NCBI GenBank assembly: GCA_051881355.1
Contig: JBJEPS010000083.1
Location: 1 to 9,665, forward strand
Length of the DNA: 9,665 nucleotides
Direction of reading: 5' to 3'
Origin: Fimenecus sp051881355
GTDB taxonomy: Bacteria; Bacillota; Clostridia; Oscillospirales; Acutalibacteraceae
Under the pieces are notes generated by a model. It did not search any database and was not told the DNA's origin. It was given only the letters and a program-made list of their open reading frames with translations. Shown here piece after piece: positions 1 through 7,101 of this stretch. The position numbers and the translations under genes were made by a program. Every line of letters starts with the position of its first letter. Within the stretch, counting starts at the first letter, position 1.

Positions 1-383
1 GTCCACACGGCAGGGTCAATCGGCAAAGTATCCAGCAATAAGACCTTTTCCATTTCGCTGTGCAATTCGGTTGCAAAATCGGCAATCTCCGCGAAAAACA
101 GCATACCGAACAGTTCCTCGCCCGTTGCATTTACACGGTTTTTGCCCGTTACGGAATACACGCATAGCGGCTGTATGGTAAAGCATACCGCGCCTGTCTC
201 CTCCTGCAATTCCCGTTTGGCGGTATTCAATATAGGCTCGTGCGGTTCTCTGTGCCCGCCGGGGAATTCAAGTGTGTCGCGCGCTTTATGCTTACAAAGC
301 ACCCATTTTCCATTGAATTTTGCGATGATAACGGCGAATTTCAGCAGTGCATCGTCTGCGGTTTCATAAAATTTGACTTGCAT
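1..383 (-). CDS. Nudix hydrolase, MutT/8-oxo-dGTP diphosphatase-like (partial, 3' end beyond left edge)
   Basis: The frame is open from an ATG at 383-381 to the left edge, giving 127 visible residues beginning MQVKFYETADD. A complete Nudix box starts at about residue 43. It reads GGHREPHEP, then seven residues to the REL, then REL-QEETG, which fits GX5EX7REUXEEXGU in all the acidic and Arg positions. The family hydrolyses nucleoside diphosphates linked to another moiety, using Mg2+ bound by the REUXEE helix; the protein has no signal peptide and should be cytoplasmic. The stretch EFPGGHRE and the late ELHSEMEKVLLLDTLP segment resemble clostridial proteins usually annotated as 8-oxo-dGTP diphosphatase. 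That substrate is only inferred. The start is supported by GGAG six bases upstream (390-393). The gene follows GH3 with a 57-base gap on the same strand, so it may be read through from the sugar operon although its chemistry is unrelated. About 20 or more C-terminal residues are missing. Confidence 0.88.
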   Translation of the reverse strand, partial: MQVKFYETADDALLKFAVIIAKFNGKWVLCKHKARDTLEFPGGHREPHEPILNTAKRELQEETGAVCFTIQPLCVYSVTGKNRVNATGEELFGMLFFAEIADFATELHSEMEKVLLLDTLPIDPAVW

Positions 384-440
384 AATATTCTCCGAGTGTT
401 TCGCGGGCGCGAAAACCGCAGCTACGCGAGATTTCTTTTT
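384..440 (-). other. GH3-Nudix intergenic gap with hairpin
   Basis: This 57-base gap holds an A-rich run just after the GH3 stop, a GC-rich inverted repeat and the Nudix ribosome binding site. The repeat is TTTCGC at 399-404 with GCGAAA at 409-414. On the coding (minus) strand no T-tract follows the hairpin, so it is not a terminator between GH3 and the Nudix gene. Read-through, possibly with mRNA processing or stabilisation at the hairpin, is the simplest reading. On the plus strand a longer pairing (399-405 with 425-431) is followed by T-rich 432-442, which could stop antisense transcription. Confidence 0.4.
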
Positions 441-2882
441 TTAATCCATTCTCTCCATCGCAGAGGAATGCATACAAAACCGCAGGACATTTTCGGCGGT
501 GCGTTGCAGTTCGCCCAAAGTGATACCGTCTTTTTTGCCGCAGGTTTTCAGCAATGTGCCGTCCACCGTTTCCTTGCCTGTGCGCTCGCCGCCGGGCATA
601 AAGACATCGACCTGCGCGCGCACGCGGTAGGCTTGGTCACGGAGTTTCGGGAATTCGTGGGATTTCTCGTGCCGCAACCACCAATCCGTCATCACACAGC
701 CTGTGTAGCCCCATTCCCCGCGGAGAATTGTGGTGCAAAGGTCATAGTGATAATGCCCGTACACACCGTTGATACGGTTATAAGAGGTCATTATGTTTTG
801 CGGCGCGGCTTCTTTCACACAGATTTCAAAGCCTTTTAAGTAAATCTCGCGCAATGCGCGCTCAGACAGGCGCGAATCGTTGCGGTTGCGGCGATATTCC
901 TGATTGTTGCAGGCAAAATGCTTGGGGCAAGCGGAAACGCCGTTGCTTTGCAGTCCTCGCACCGACGCCGCGGCGATTTTGCCCGTCAAAAGCGGGTCCT
1001 CGGAATAATATTCAAAATTTCTGCCGCACAAAGGATTGCGGTGGATATTGATACCCGGTCCTAACAGCACGTCCGTGCCCTTTTCACGCATTTCCGCGCC
1101 TACGGCTTGATAAACTTCTTCGACCAACGCGGTATCAAAGGTGCAGGCAAGCAAGGTGCCGATGGGCAACAGCGAACAGGAAGCATACAGCCGAATCCCC
1201 GACGGACCGTCGGTCGTGGTGACGGGCGGCACGCCTTTTTGGCGCAAAGAGTCAAGCACACCGCCATATACGCCCGCATTGCCGGGTGCTCCCAACGGGC
1301 TGTTCATACGGTACGCCCCGCGAGAAATCGCTTCGAGTTCTTCTAAATCAAGCTGCGCCACAAAATCCGCCATTTTCACTTTGCCGTCACGCACATCGGC
1401 AAGTTTATAGCCCTTGTCCCCTGTCTGTGGGTATTCTTTCGGCAAATTTTCGAGAATACGCGCGCGTAAATCACGTTTCGCAGTAGACACGGTCGCTTTT
1501 TTCGGCACGCGAACGCCGTTTTTCTCCGTCGCTTGTATGACGGAAAACGATTTTTCCGGCGCAGCGGCTTCGGTCAGTTGTTCAGTTACAACGGTTTCGG
1601 GTTGAGAGAATGTCCATATCGGTTTTGCGGCACGCACATCACCGCCGAGGAAAAACGCATACTCCCCTTTTTCGGTAACATAGGCGGATTTGTGCCCCGT
1701 CACACCGCTGTCGTCATAGGACGAAAGCGCACTGCGCGGCACGGTAACGGCAAGGGTTTCGCTTTCTTGCGGTGCCAATTCCTTTGTCTTTGCAAAGCCT
1801 ACAAGCGCGCGCGCCGGATTGCCGAGCATGCCGCAGGGCTTTTCCAGATACACCGCAACAACCTCTTTGCCGCTGTATTGCGTGCCTGTGTTTTGCACGG
1901 TACAAATAATCGAGAAACTGTCTTCGGTTTCTTCGCAAGCATCAAATGTCACAGAAAAATCGGTATAGGAAAGTCCGTATCCGAACGGATACAGCACTTC
2001 ATTTTGCGCAAAGGTCTCAAACCAGCGGTAGCCGACATAAATATCCTCGGTATAGAAATTGTAGTCTTTGCCGCCGAAATCCGCCGCCGAGGGGTAATTT
2101 TCATACTGTTTTGCTACGGTATCGGTCAGCTTGCCGCAAGGCGTAACTTTACCCGAAAGCAAATCTGCCGCAGCGTTGCCGCTTTCCATGCCGCCCTGCC
2201 ACAACAGAAGGACTGCGTCGATTTTGCCGTCAAATTCGTCCACCCAAGACAAGTCCATAATGCTCCCGATGTTTAAAAGCACTATGGTTTTCGGAAAGTT
2301 TTCCGTAACCATCGAAAGCAGCTTCCGTTCGGCATCGGTCAGGTAAAAGCTACCCTTTTCAAGCGCATTTTCTCGGTCTTCTCCCGAAGAACGCCCAATC
2401 GTCACCACGGCGCAATCGGTCTGCTGTGCCGCTTCGCGCACCAAGTTGTCCGAAAGCGGCATATCGGGATAATAGCGCGGCCAATGTCCCCAAAAACCGT
2501 GGTCAATAGGGTTTTCTTTATCCCATTTTTCATAGACTTGCGCCAGATTCTCATTGACTTTTAAGGTCGGGCAGGCACGCAAGCCCTCCAAAAGGCTTAC
2601 GGCATACGGCTTATTGACATCGCCGCCCGAGCCATAGCCCGTGTAAAACCACTGTATCTGCCCCCTGCCGAACAGGGAAACACGCGCACCGTGTGAGAGC
2701 GGCAAGGCGTTGTTCGCATTTTTCAATAGCACCGCACCTTCTGCCGCAGCGCGCCGCAGGATTGCAGGCATACCGGGCGTAACGGTTTTGTCAGCGGCGG
2801 CACGTGCCGCCGTTTCCTGTGCCAAAGAATTTTTTTGAAACAAATTGATAACGCTTTCAACAATTTTGGTGACAACAGACAT
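441..2882 (-). CDS. GH3 beta-glycosidase with inverted domain order (beta-glucosidase/beta-xylosidase type)
   Basis: This 813-residue enzyme should release terminal beta-linked sugars from imported oligosaccharides by the retaining GH3 mechanism; it has no signal peptide and should be cytoplasmic. The domain order is reversed relative to most GH3 enzymes. The alpha/beta-sandwich domain comes first (about 40-300), with GRSSGEDREN at 163-172, where E168 is the likely acid/base. A fibronectin III-like domain follows (about 305-415), then a linker, then the TIM barrel (about 500-813). Barrel motifs include TTDGPSGIR (D558), GPGINIHRNP (608-617), RNFEYYSEDP, KHFACNNQE (654-662) and VMTDWW, where D733 is the likely nucleophile. 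Ruminococcus albus and Butyrivibrio fibrisolvens beta-glucosidases are known with this order. The ATG is preceded by GAGG seven bases upstream (2890-2893). The gap after the transporter is 25 bases, so the two are surely co-transcribed. Both catalytic residues are present and no frameshift is seen. Glucose versus xylose specificity cannot be read from the sequence. Confidence 0.93.
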   Translation of the reverse strand: MSVVTKIVESVINLFQKNSLAQETAARAAADKTVTPGMPAILRRAAAEGAVLLKNANNALPLSHGARVSLFGRGQIQWFYTGYGSGGDVNKPYAVSLLEGLRACPTLKVNENLAQVYEKWDKENPIDHGFWGHWPRYYPDMPLSDNLVREAAQQTDCAVVTIGRSSGEDRENALEKGSFYLTDAERKLLSMVTENFPKTIVLLNIGSIMDLSWVDEFDGKIDAVLLLWQGGMESGNAAADLLSGKVTPCGKLTDTVAKQYENYPSAADFGGKDYNFYTEDIYVGYRWFETFAQNEVLYPFGYGLSYTDFSVTFDACEETEDSFSIICTVQNTGTQYSGKEVVAVYLEKPCGMLGNPARALVGFAKTKELAPQESETLAVTVPRSALSSYDDSGVTGHKSAYVTEKGEYAFFLGGDVRAAKPIWTFSQPETVVTEQLTEAAAPEKSFSVIQATEKNGVRVPKKATVSTAKRDLRARILENLPKEYPQTGDKGYKLADVRDGKVKMADFVAQLDLEELEAISRGAYRMNSPLGAPGNAGVYGGVLDSLRQKGVPPVTTTDGPSGIRLYASCSLLPIGTLLACTFDTALVEEVYQAVGAEMREKGTDVLLGPGINIHRNPLCGRNFEYYSEDPLLTGKIAAASVRGLQSNGVSACPKHFACNNQEYRRNRNDSRLSERALREIYLKGFEICVKEAAPQNIMTSYNRINGVYGHYHYDLCTTILRGEWGYTGCVMTDWWLRHEKSHEFPKLRDQAYRVRAQVDVFMPGGERTGKETVDGTLLKTCGKKDGITLGELQRTAENVLRFCMHSSAMERMD
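2846..2859 (-). promoter_or_regulatory. Candidate cre site (CcpA catabolite operator) inside GH3
   Basis: The minus strand reads TGAAAGCGTTATCA, which fits the Firmicute cre consensus TGWNANCGNTNWCA at every defined position. With one flanking base on each side the dyad extends to TTGA...TCAA. It lies 24-37 bases downstream of the GH3 start codon, within codons for ESVIN. Intragenic cre sites close to a start can block elongating RNA polymerase when CcpA-HPr(Ser-P) is bound. Here that would lower GH3 and Nudix expression while sparing the transporter upstream. Chance expectation for this pattern in a window this size is a few percent by simple counting, so it is suggestive and not proven. Confidence 0.5.
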
Positions 2883-2907
2883 ACTGTTTCCTCACTTCTA
2901 TGCAAAA

Positions 2908-4398
2908 TCAAGCATCTGTACTCACGGTAGCTTCAATTTGCTGTTCCTCTGCCGCCGCGGCTTCGGCACGGCGTACCTTCAAATCCGCCTCAACCTGCTG
3001 CTTCAAGCTGTCGGGATAGCGGATAAACAACAGCGGAATGACATTCAAAACACTGCCGACAATCGGTCCTAAAATGTACAGCGGCCACACCCACTTGTCA
3101 AATGCAGGGGAAAGCGGCAAACCCTCGTTATAAGCCTCGGCACTGTAATCAAGCAATATCAGCAATCCCGTAAGCACACCGGTGTTAATGGCACCGACGA
3201 TTTTACTTGCAAAGGTCTGCGCCGCAAAAGTAATTGCCTCGGCGCGTCGACCGGTTTTCCACTCCATATAATCAATGGAGTCCCCGAACAGCGAGGTCAT
3301 CGCAATCCCGGTAAGCCCTGACGGAATACTTGCCACCGCCATTAAGAGCATCACAACAACAATTCTGTACCCCTCGTACCCGACGAAGAAACAGAGAACA
3401 CGAAACACGATAGCGGCAAGACAGGAAAGGATTAAAATATTCTTCATACCGCCGACTTTTTTGGCAAACTGCGGGGCAATGAGCATGGCGAGCGTGCCGG
3501 GCAGTCCCGATACCAAACCGAAGATAAACGACGCCGTCATGCCGTCAATGGTAAAGCCGAACACTTCCAATGAGACCTTATATTTAAAGAAATACACGGC
3601 GGGCACGCCTAAAGAAAATCCACTCAAAATACTACCGAGCAACACCATCATCACCGTGCGGTTTTTAAATAAATCTCCTAAGTTGTCTCGCAGTCCTGCC
3701 GCGCCTTTTTCAGGAACAGAACGCACACGCTCCTTGGCTTTGGAGGAAAGTACGGAGAGCATCATTCCGCCGAAACCGAAGGCAATCCCCAACACGGCGA
3801 ACACAATTTTTTCGGGAATCTCAAAACGGTTGCCGAGGGATACAAATACGGAGATAAGTCCCGGTAGCCACGAACCCACCGTTGCGCCGATTCGTCCCCA
3901 TTGGGAAATTCTGCCGCGTTCATCGGAGTTTGGTGACATAACCGCGGTCATTCCCCACATAGAGACATCCTGCACGGTAAATGTCATATCGTACACCAAA
4001 TAGATAAGCAAAATAAACGCACCCTGCAAAAACACACGGTCGGTTAAAAATGCCGGTTTTACAAACATCAAAATGGCGCATATGCCGACGATAAACGGCG
4101 TAAGTTTCAGCCACGGACGAAGTTTTTCGCCGTTTTTAAAGCGATGGCGGTCAATCAGCACGCCCATCAGCGGGTCGTTGACCGCGTCCCAAATCCGCGC
4201 AAAAGTCAGCACAAAAGCAATGACACGCATATCATAGTACGCGACATCGGTACAAAAATAGTAAAACCAGCCGCTCACAAGACCGCATGAAATGTTTTGC
4301 CCCGCAACGCCTGCCGCAAACCAAAGTCCTTCTTTGCGCGGCACAACACCGTTGTTGGGCTCAATGGACTTGTTTAAAAAAGTTTTCAGTTTTCCCAA
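2908..4398 (-). CDS. GPH-family (MelB/XynP-type) sugar:cation symporter, first of two
   Basis: This 496-residue membrane protein belongs to the glycoside-pentoside-hexuronide:cation symporter family of the major facilitator superfamily. It should import sugars or short oligosaccharides with Na+ or H+. Helix 1 covers about residues 24-50. The family signature ARIWDAVNDPLMG follows, where D71 and D75 match the MelB cation-site aspartates D55 and D59. Then comes a cytoplasmic loop with GEKLRPWL. The second signature, DSIDYMEWKTGRRAEAI (373-389), keeps the lysine (K381) equivalent to MelB K377. About twelve helices are visible, ending with a charged Ala/Glu-rich cytoplasmic tail (about 462-496). 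The start is TTG: it has GGGGAG six bases upstream (4405-4410), and the next in-frame ATG (codon 57) would delete helix 1. It heads the transporter-GH3-Nudix unit, so it probably delivers the GH3 substrate. The solute is not determined. Confidence 0.92.
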   Translation of the reverse strand: MGKLKTFLNKSIEPNNGVVPRKEGLWFAAGVAGQNISCGLVSGWFYYFCTDVAYYDMRVIAFVLTFARIWDAVNDPLMGVLIDRHRFKNGEKLRPWLKLTPFIVGICAILMFVKPAFLTDRVFLQGAFILLIYLVYDMTFTVQDVSMWGMTAVMSPNSDERGRISQWGRIGATVGSWLPGLISVFVSLGNRFEIPEKIVFAVLGIAFGFGGMMLSVLSSKAKERVRSVPEKGAAGLRDNLGDLFKNRTVMMVLLGSILSGFSLGVPAVYFFKYKVSLEVFGFTIDGMTASFIFGLVSGLPGTLAMLIAPQFAKKVGGMKNILILSCLAAIVFRVLCFFVGYEGYRIVVVMLLMAVASIPSGLTGIAMTSLFGDSIDYMEWKTGRRAEAITFAAQTFASKIVGAINTGVLTGLLILLDYSAEAYNEGLPLSPAFDKWVWPLYILGPIVGSVLNVIPLLFIRYPDSLKQQVEADLKVRRAEAAAAEEQQIEATVSTDA

Positions 4399-4404
4399 AG
4401 GTCT

Positions 4405-4410
4405 CTCCCC
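4405..4410 (-). promoter_or_regulatory. Ribosome binding site that fixes the TTG start of the transporter
   Basis: The minus strand shows GGGGAG with a six-base spacer before TTG at 4398-4396. It is a strong Shine-Dalgarno match at ideal spacing. It decides the start because no ATG or GTG at a useful place precedes helix 1. Confidence 0.75.
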
Positions 4411-4414
4411 TTTT

Positions 4415-4442
4415 GCCGCAAGAATGCGGCGTTTTCTTTTTT
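4415..4442 (+). terminator. Leader hairpin; on the plus strand shaped like an intrinsic terminator
   Basis: A perfect six-base stem (GCCGCA at 4415-4420, TGCGGC at 4425-4430) encloses a four-base loop. On the plus strand it is followed at once by GTTTTCTTTTTT, the form of an intrinsic terminator, but no plus-strand gene is present. On the minus strand the same hairpin sits in the transporter's 5' leader, four bases before its GGGGAG ribosome binding site. It may therefore stop antisense transcription, shield the mRNA 5' end, or tune translation. The structure is seen; the role is inferred. Confidence 0.4.
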
Positions 4443-4454
4443 ATACACGCAATT

Positions 4455-4483
4455 ATCGTACCACAGAATACGTCGAAGTGCAA
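4455..4483 (-). promoter_or_regulatory. Candidate sigma-A promoter for the transporter-GH3-Nudix unit
   Basis: On the minus strand a -35-like TTGCAC (4478-4483) and a -10-like TACGAT (4455-4460) are separated by 17 bases. A TG one base ahead of the -10 makes it an extended -10. It lies just after the terminator of the upstream unit and would give a leader of roughly 50 bases. The -35 matches only TTG of TTGACA and the -10 matches four of six. A weaker alternative -10 is TATAAA at 4440-4445. The short inverted repeat CGTA...TACG spans the spacer and -10 and could be an operator half-site pair, but it is weak. Confidence 0.5.
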
Positions 4484-4519
4484 GAAAAAACCGCGGCGAA
4501 GCCAAACGGCTTACCGCGG
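4482..4519 (-). terminator. Intrinsic (rho-independent) terminator after the anchored GH43 gene
   Basis: On the minus strand a hairpin begins 13 bases after the GH43 stop codon. The outer stem is CCGCGG (4514-4519) paired with CCGCGG (4491-4496). The inner stem is AAGCC (4512-4508) paired with GGCTT (4503-4499) around a four-base loop, with a small internal bulge. It is followed directly by TTTTTTCTTG. GC-rich stem plus uninterrupted T-tract is the classic form. It separates the GH31-transporter-GH43-GH43 unit from the downstream transporter-GH3-Nudix unit. Confidence 0.88.
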
Positions 4520-4532
4520 CATATTTTATGGG

Positions 4533-5549
4533 TTAAGATTTGCCGAAAGCGGCAACCAGCGCGTCATATTCTTCATCGGAAATGGCGACAATCGAGCCGT
4601 GGCGCGGGTGAATATCCAAGCTGTAATCGCTGCGCTTGAGCTTTAAGAAATGCTCCATATCGGTGGTTTGCTGGGCGAAATATCTGTCTTTTCCGTATTC
4701 GTCCATCAGCATCACCCAGGTATCCGTACCCGTAATGCGATACATGGAACTACCCTCCACACCCGAAGACGCGAGCGATACCACCACAGGCGCATCTGTA
4801 TACGGTCCGTTCATTTTGTCGGCGGTGACATAGGCGATGGTTTGGTCTTCGTCGTGCTTAAAATACAAATAATATTTACCGTTTTGCGCGTTATAAATAA
4901 TATCGCCGTCAATGGTCTGAATGCCCTCGCGAAGATACAGCGGCTGCGGCTCGGTCAGCGTTTTAAAATCGGTAGTATAGGCATAATACATACCCGCAAT
5001 GTCTTGTTCCTCAGTGGAATGTGCCCAATAGACCATATACATGCCCTTTTCGCTGTCCCACAGCGCCTGCGGCGCCCACGCACGGGTGGTATGGGCAAAT
5101 TCGCCGCCGAAATCGCGAATGTCCAAAATCGTTTCGTCCGTCCAAGTGATTAAATCGGCGGATTTCCAGGTAACCAATGCGTGGTTGGACGTCCACCCTT
5201 CTTCGCACGCCATATCCGTGCCGATAATGTAATAGAAGCCATCTTCTCCTTTTAAAATATACGGGTCGCGCACGCTCTTTTTGCCGAGCGTTTGCACAAT
5301 GACGGGTTCGTTGTTGTTGAGTGCTTCAAAATGATAGCCGTCCGTACTTACGGCAAAATGAATGCGCTCTTCTTCCCGCTCGTTGCCGACAAAATAGCAG
5401 AAAAGATATTTCCCGCTTTCGCTTTTCGCGGGCGTTGCATATTTCAAAACACCCATACCGTATAACACCGCCAAAGTCACCCCTGCCGCCAGCACCAGTA
5501 CACAGACTGCGCTGACAATGATTTTTTTCGGTTTGGAAAGCTGTTTCAT
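4533..5549 (-). CDS. GH43-family glycosidase, short form with N-terminal membrane anchor
   Basis: This 338-residue protein has a five-bladed beta-propeller catalytic domain of the GH43 clan, whose members are mostly alpha-L-arabinofuranosidases, beta-xylosidases and arabinanases with inverting chemistry. The N-terminus MKQLSKPKK is basic and followed by a hydrophobic segment at about 10-35. There is no good lipobox or signal-peptidase site, so it probably stays anchored with the catalytic domain outside the cell. Candidate catalytic carboxylates sit in VRDPYIL (D95, base), TIDGDIIY (D214, pKa modulator) and GVEGSSMYR (E265, acid). RAWAPQALWD (156-165) and PRHGS (H317) are further propeller landmarks. 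The ATG has GGGGAG six bases upstream. It begins 34 bases after the larger GH43 gene and is followed by a terminator, so it is the last gene of its unit. The fold call is firm, the exact residue assignment moderate and the substrate unknown. Confidence 0.82.
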   Translation of the reverse strand: MKQLSKPKKIIVSAVCVLVLAAGVTLAVLYGMGVLKYATPAKSESGKYLFCYFVGNEREEERIHFAVSTDGYHFEALNNNEPVIVQTLGKKSVRDPYILKGEDGFYYIIGTDMACEEGWTSNHALVTWKSADLITWTDETILDIRDFGGEFAHTTRAWAPQALWDSEKGMYMVYWAHSTEEQDIAGMYYAYTTDFKTLTEPQPLYLREGIQTIDGDIIYNAQNGKYYLYFKHDEDQTIAYVTADKMNGPYTDAPVVVSLASSGVEGSSMYRITGTDTWVMLMDEYGKDRYFAQQTTDMEHFLKLKRSDYSLDIHPRHGSIVAISDEEYDALVAAFGKS

Positions 5550-5583
5550 AAAATTCTCCCCTTTTTTTGCCTCTTTTTATACA

Positions 5584-7026
5584 CTATGCGAACTGAAAGG
5601 CGAGCATTTCGCCGAGTTCCTTGCGTTTGTCCGAACGAAAACGGAAATATACGGTATGCACGCCCGATGGCACGCGGACTGCGGTGTGGTACTCCCGAAA
5701 GCGCGGCAACGCGTGCGCGTATATATCCACAGACCCAATCGGCGGATTGTTCGGCTCGTCCAAAACAATGTCCATAACGCCGTTTTGTTTCGCCCGAAAC
5801 CAAACTGTAAAGCGCTGTGCAGAACCGCCTTTTCCGAAATCAAAATCTCTGTATTCCACGCAGTTGCCGTCCTGAATATGTGCCAAAACATGTAAGCCAT
5901 TTCGCTTTCGCGTTAAATAGCACCCGCTTGGGAATCCGTCCATACGCACATGCGTTGCAGACACAGCCCCTATCGGCTGATAAGGATTTAACGGACCTGC
6001 GAAACCGTGATTGGACATCGGCACAAGGTTGCCGTGCATATCGCCGATATTACCGTTTTCGTCAAAATATATTTTTTCCACACAAACGCGGCGCTGCATA
6101 TCGCTGTTATGAAAGCCGCGGTGGTAAAACAAATACCATTGCCCGTTGATTTCACAAAAAGAACCGTGGTTGTTCCCTGACCGCAAATCGCAGCCGTCAT
6201 TTTCCAAAATATCGCCGCCGAAATGATACGGTCCGAGCGGCGCATCGGCAACAGCATAAGACATGGTATGCACCCCTTTGCCGTGGTCGGACGGATACAG
6301 GATATAATATTTCCCGTTGATTTTACGGATAGACGCACCCTCATAAAACCCAAACGCATCGTTTTCGCCGGTAAACAGCACGCGTTCGGTGTCCTTTTTG
6401 ACGATTGTATACAGTCCGTCTGCGTCCTTGATGAGTTCTGCACCCAAAAGTCCGCGCGCATGGAAAGCAGGTCTTTGCCCCCACAGCAGGTATACCTTTT
6501 GGGCTTCCCCCTCGCCCTCTACATACAGTGACGGGTCAATGCTTGCCGTTTCACTGCCGTCGTCATACAAAATCTTTTTAGCAGGACAAAAAGGACCTTC
6601 AGGATTTTTACTGACTGCCATGCCGAGACACGGTCCGCCCGCACTGCAAGTGACCAAATAATAGGTATCACCGATTTTGTTGACATCGGGCGCATACAGC
6701 CGATTTTTACACCAGCGAATGCCGCTTGCATTTTTCCCCTGCCAAAAATACCCCTCTCCTTTTCGGGAAGCAAAGGAAACGCCGTGGTCTGTCCAATGCT
6801 GCAAATCGGTAACAGGCGAAGAAAAAACCTTATAGCGGTAAGAGCACCATGTTTTCGAGCCGAATTCGTCCCGTGAGCCGTACAAATAGACGCGCTGTTC
6901 CCCTTTGTCGTCGAGAAAGACGCGTGCTTCCACATCGGGAATCAACTCATCCGGCGGCAAAATCGGATTGCCCGATTGTAGATTTTGTATATCGCATTTT
7001 CTGTTTTTGTACCGTTGTTTTTTCAT
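5584..7026 (-). CDS. GH43 glycosidase with C-terminal CBM6-like domain (cytoplasmic)
   Basis: From the chosen start MKKQRYKNRK (480 residues) this is a GH43 five-bladed propeller followed by a CBM6-like beta-sandwich. Probable catalytic residues are D31 in LIPDVEARVF (base), D164 in SIDPSLY (pKa modulator) and E229 in FYEGASI (acid), with H287 in GNNHGSF as the usual supporting histidine. The last ~110 residues have the CBM6 pattern: VEYRDFDFGKGG, then IGSVDIYA, then VPSGVHTVYFRF. GH43-CBM6 enzymes are typically arabinofuranosidases or xylosidases acting on hemicellulose fragments; no signal peptide is present. The frame stays open to a TTG at 7101, directly after the transporter stop and preceded by GGTGA. 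That start would add 25 residues not needed by the domain. ATGs at 7032 and 7065 are further options, so the 5' end is uncertain. The stop is TAG. It lies between its transporter and a second GH43 gene. Confidence 0.9.
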   Translation of the reverse strand: MKKQRYKNRKCDIQNLQSGNPILPPDELIPDVEARVFLDDKGEQRVYLYGSRDEFGSKTWCSYRYKVFSSPVTDLQHWTDHGVSFASRKGEGYFWQGKNASGIRWCKNRLYAPDVNKIGDTYYLVTCSAGGPCLGMAVSKNPEGPFCPAKKILYDDGSETASIDPSLYVEGEGEAQKVYLLWGQRPAFHARGLLGAELIKDADGLYTIVKKDTERVLFTGENDAFGFYEGASIRKINGKYYILYPSDHGKGVHTMSYAVADAPLGPYHFGGDILENDGCDLRSGNNHGSFCEINGQWYLFYHRGFHNSDMQRRVCVEKIYFDENGNIGDMHGNLVPMSNHGFAGPLNPYQPIGAVSATHVRMDGFPSGCYLTRKRNGLHVLAHIQDGNCVEYRDFDFGKGGSAQRFTVWFRAKQNGVMDIVLDEPNNPPIGSVDIYAHALPRFREYHTAVRVPSGVHTVYFRFRSDKRKELGEMLAFQFA

Positions 7027-7101
7027 AGACATCTCTTGTGCATTGAACTTTAAAACCGTTTGCATTCTCGCATGTAAGCCGCGGTTTTCATCAAAAATCA
7101 A

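Noticed and set aside
399..414. Hairpin between GH3 and Nudix as a terminator of the GH3 unit
   Set aside because: On the coding strand the stem is followed by CACTCGGAG and not by a T-tract, so it cannot be a standard intrinsic terminator in that direction.
1530..1560. Inverted repeat GGAAAACGATTTTTCC inside GH3 as a second cre site
   Set aside because: It has G instead of the required outer T, and C instead of the outer A, and it lies deep in the coding region.
1533..2276. Long open frame on the plus strand (247 codons), plus others at 240-839, 3275-4003 and 4650-5153
   Set aside because: They lie fully antisense to GH3, transporter and GH43 genes with clear family motifs. Their translations are rich in Arg, Cys and His without domain pattern and have no convincing ribosome binding sites.
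441..2882. GH3 reversed domain order as an assembly artefact or fusion of two broken genes
   Set aside because: The frame is continuous for 813 codons, both domains keep their key residues, and the same order is known in characterised Firmicute enzymes.
5550..5583. Promoter for the anchored GH43 (TATAAA in the 34-base gap)
   Set aside because: No acceptable -35 sequence lies 16-18 bases upstream. The A/T-rich run is better explained as leader ahead of the ribosome binding site.
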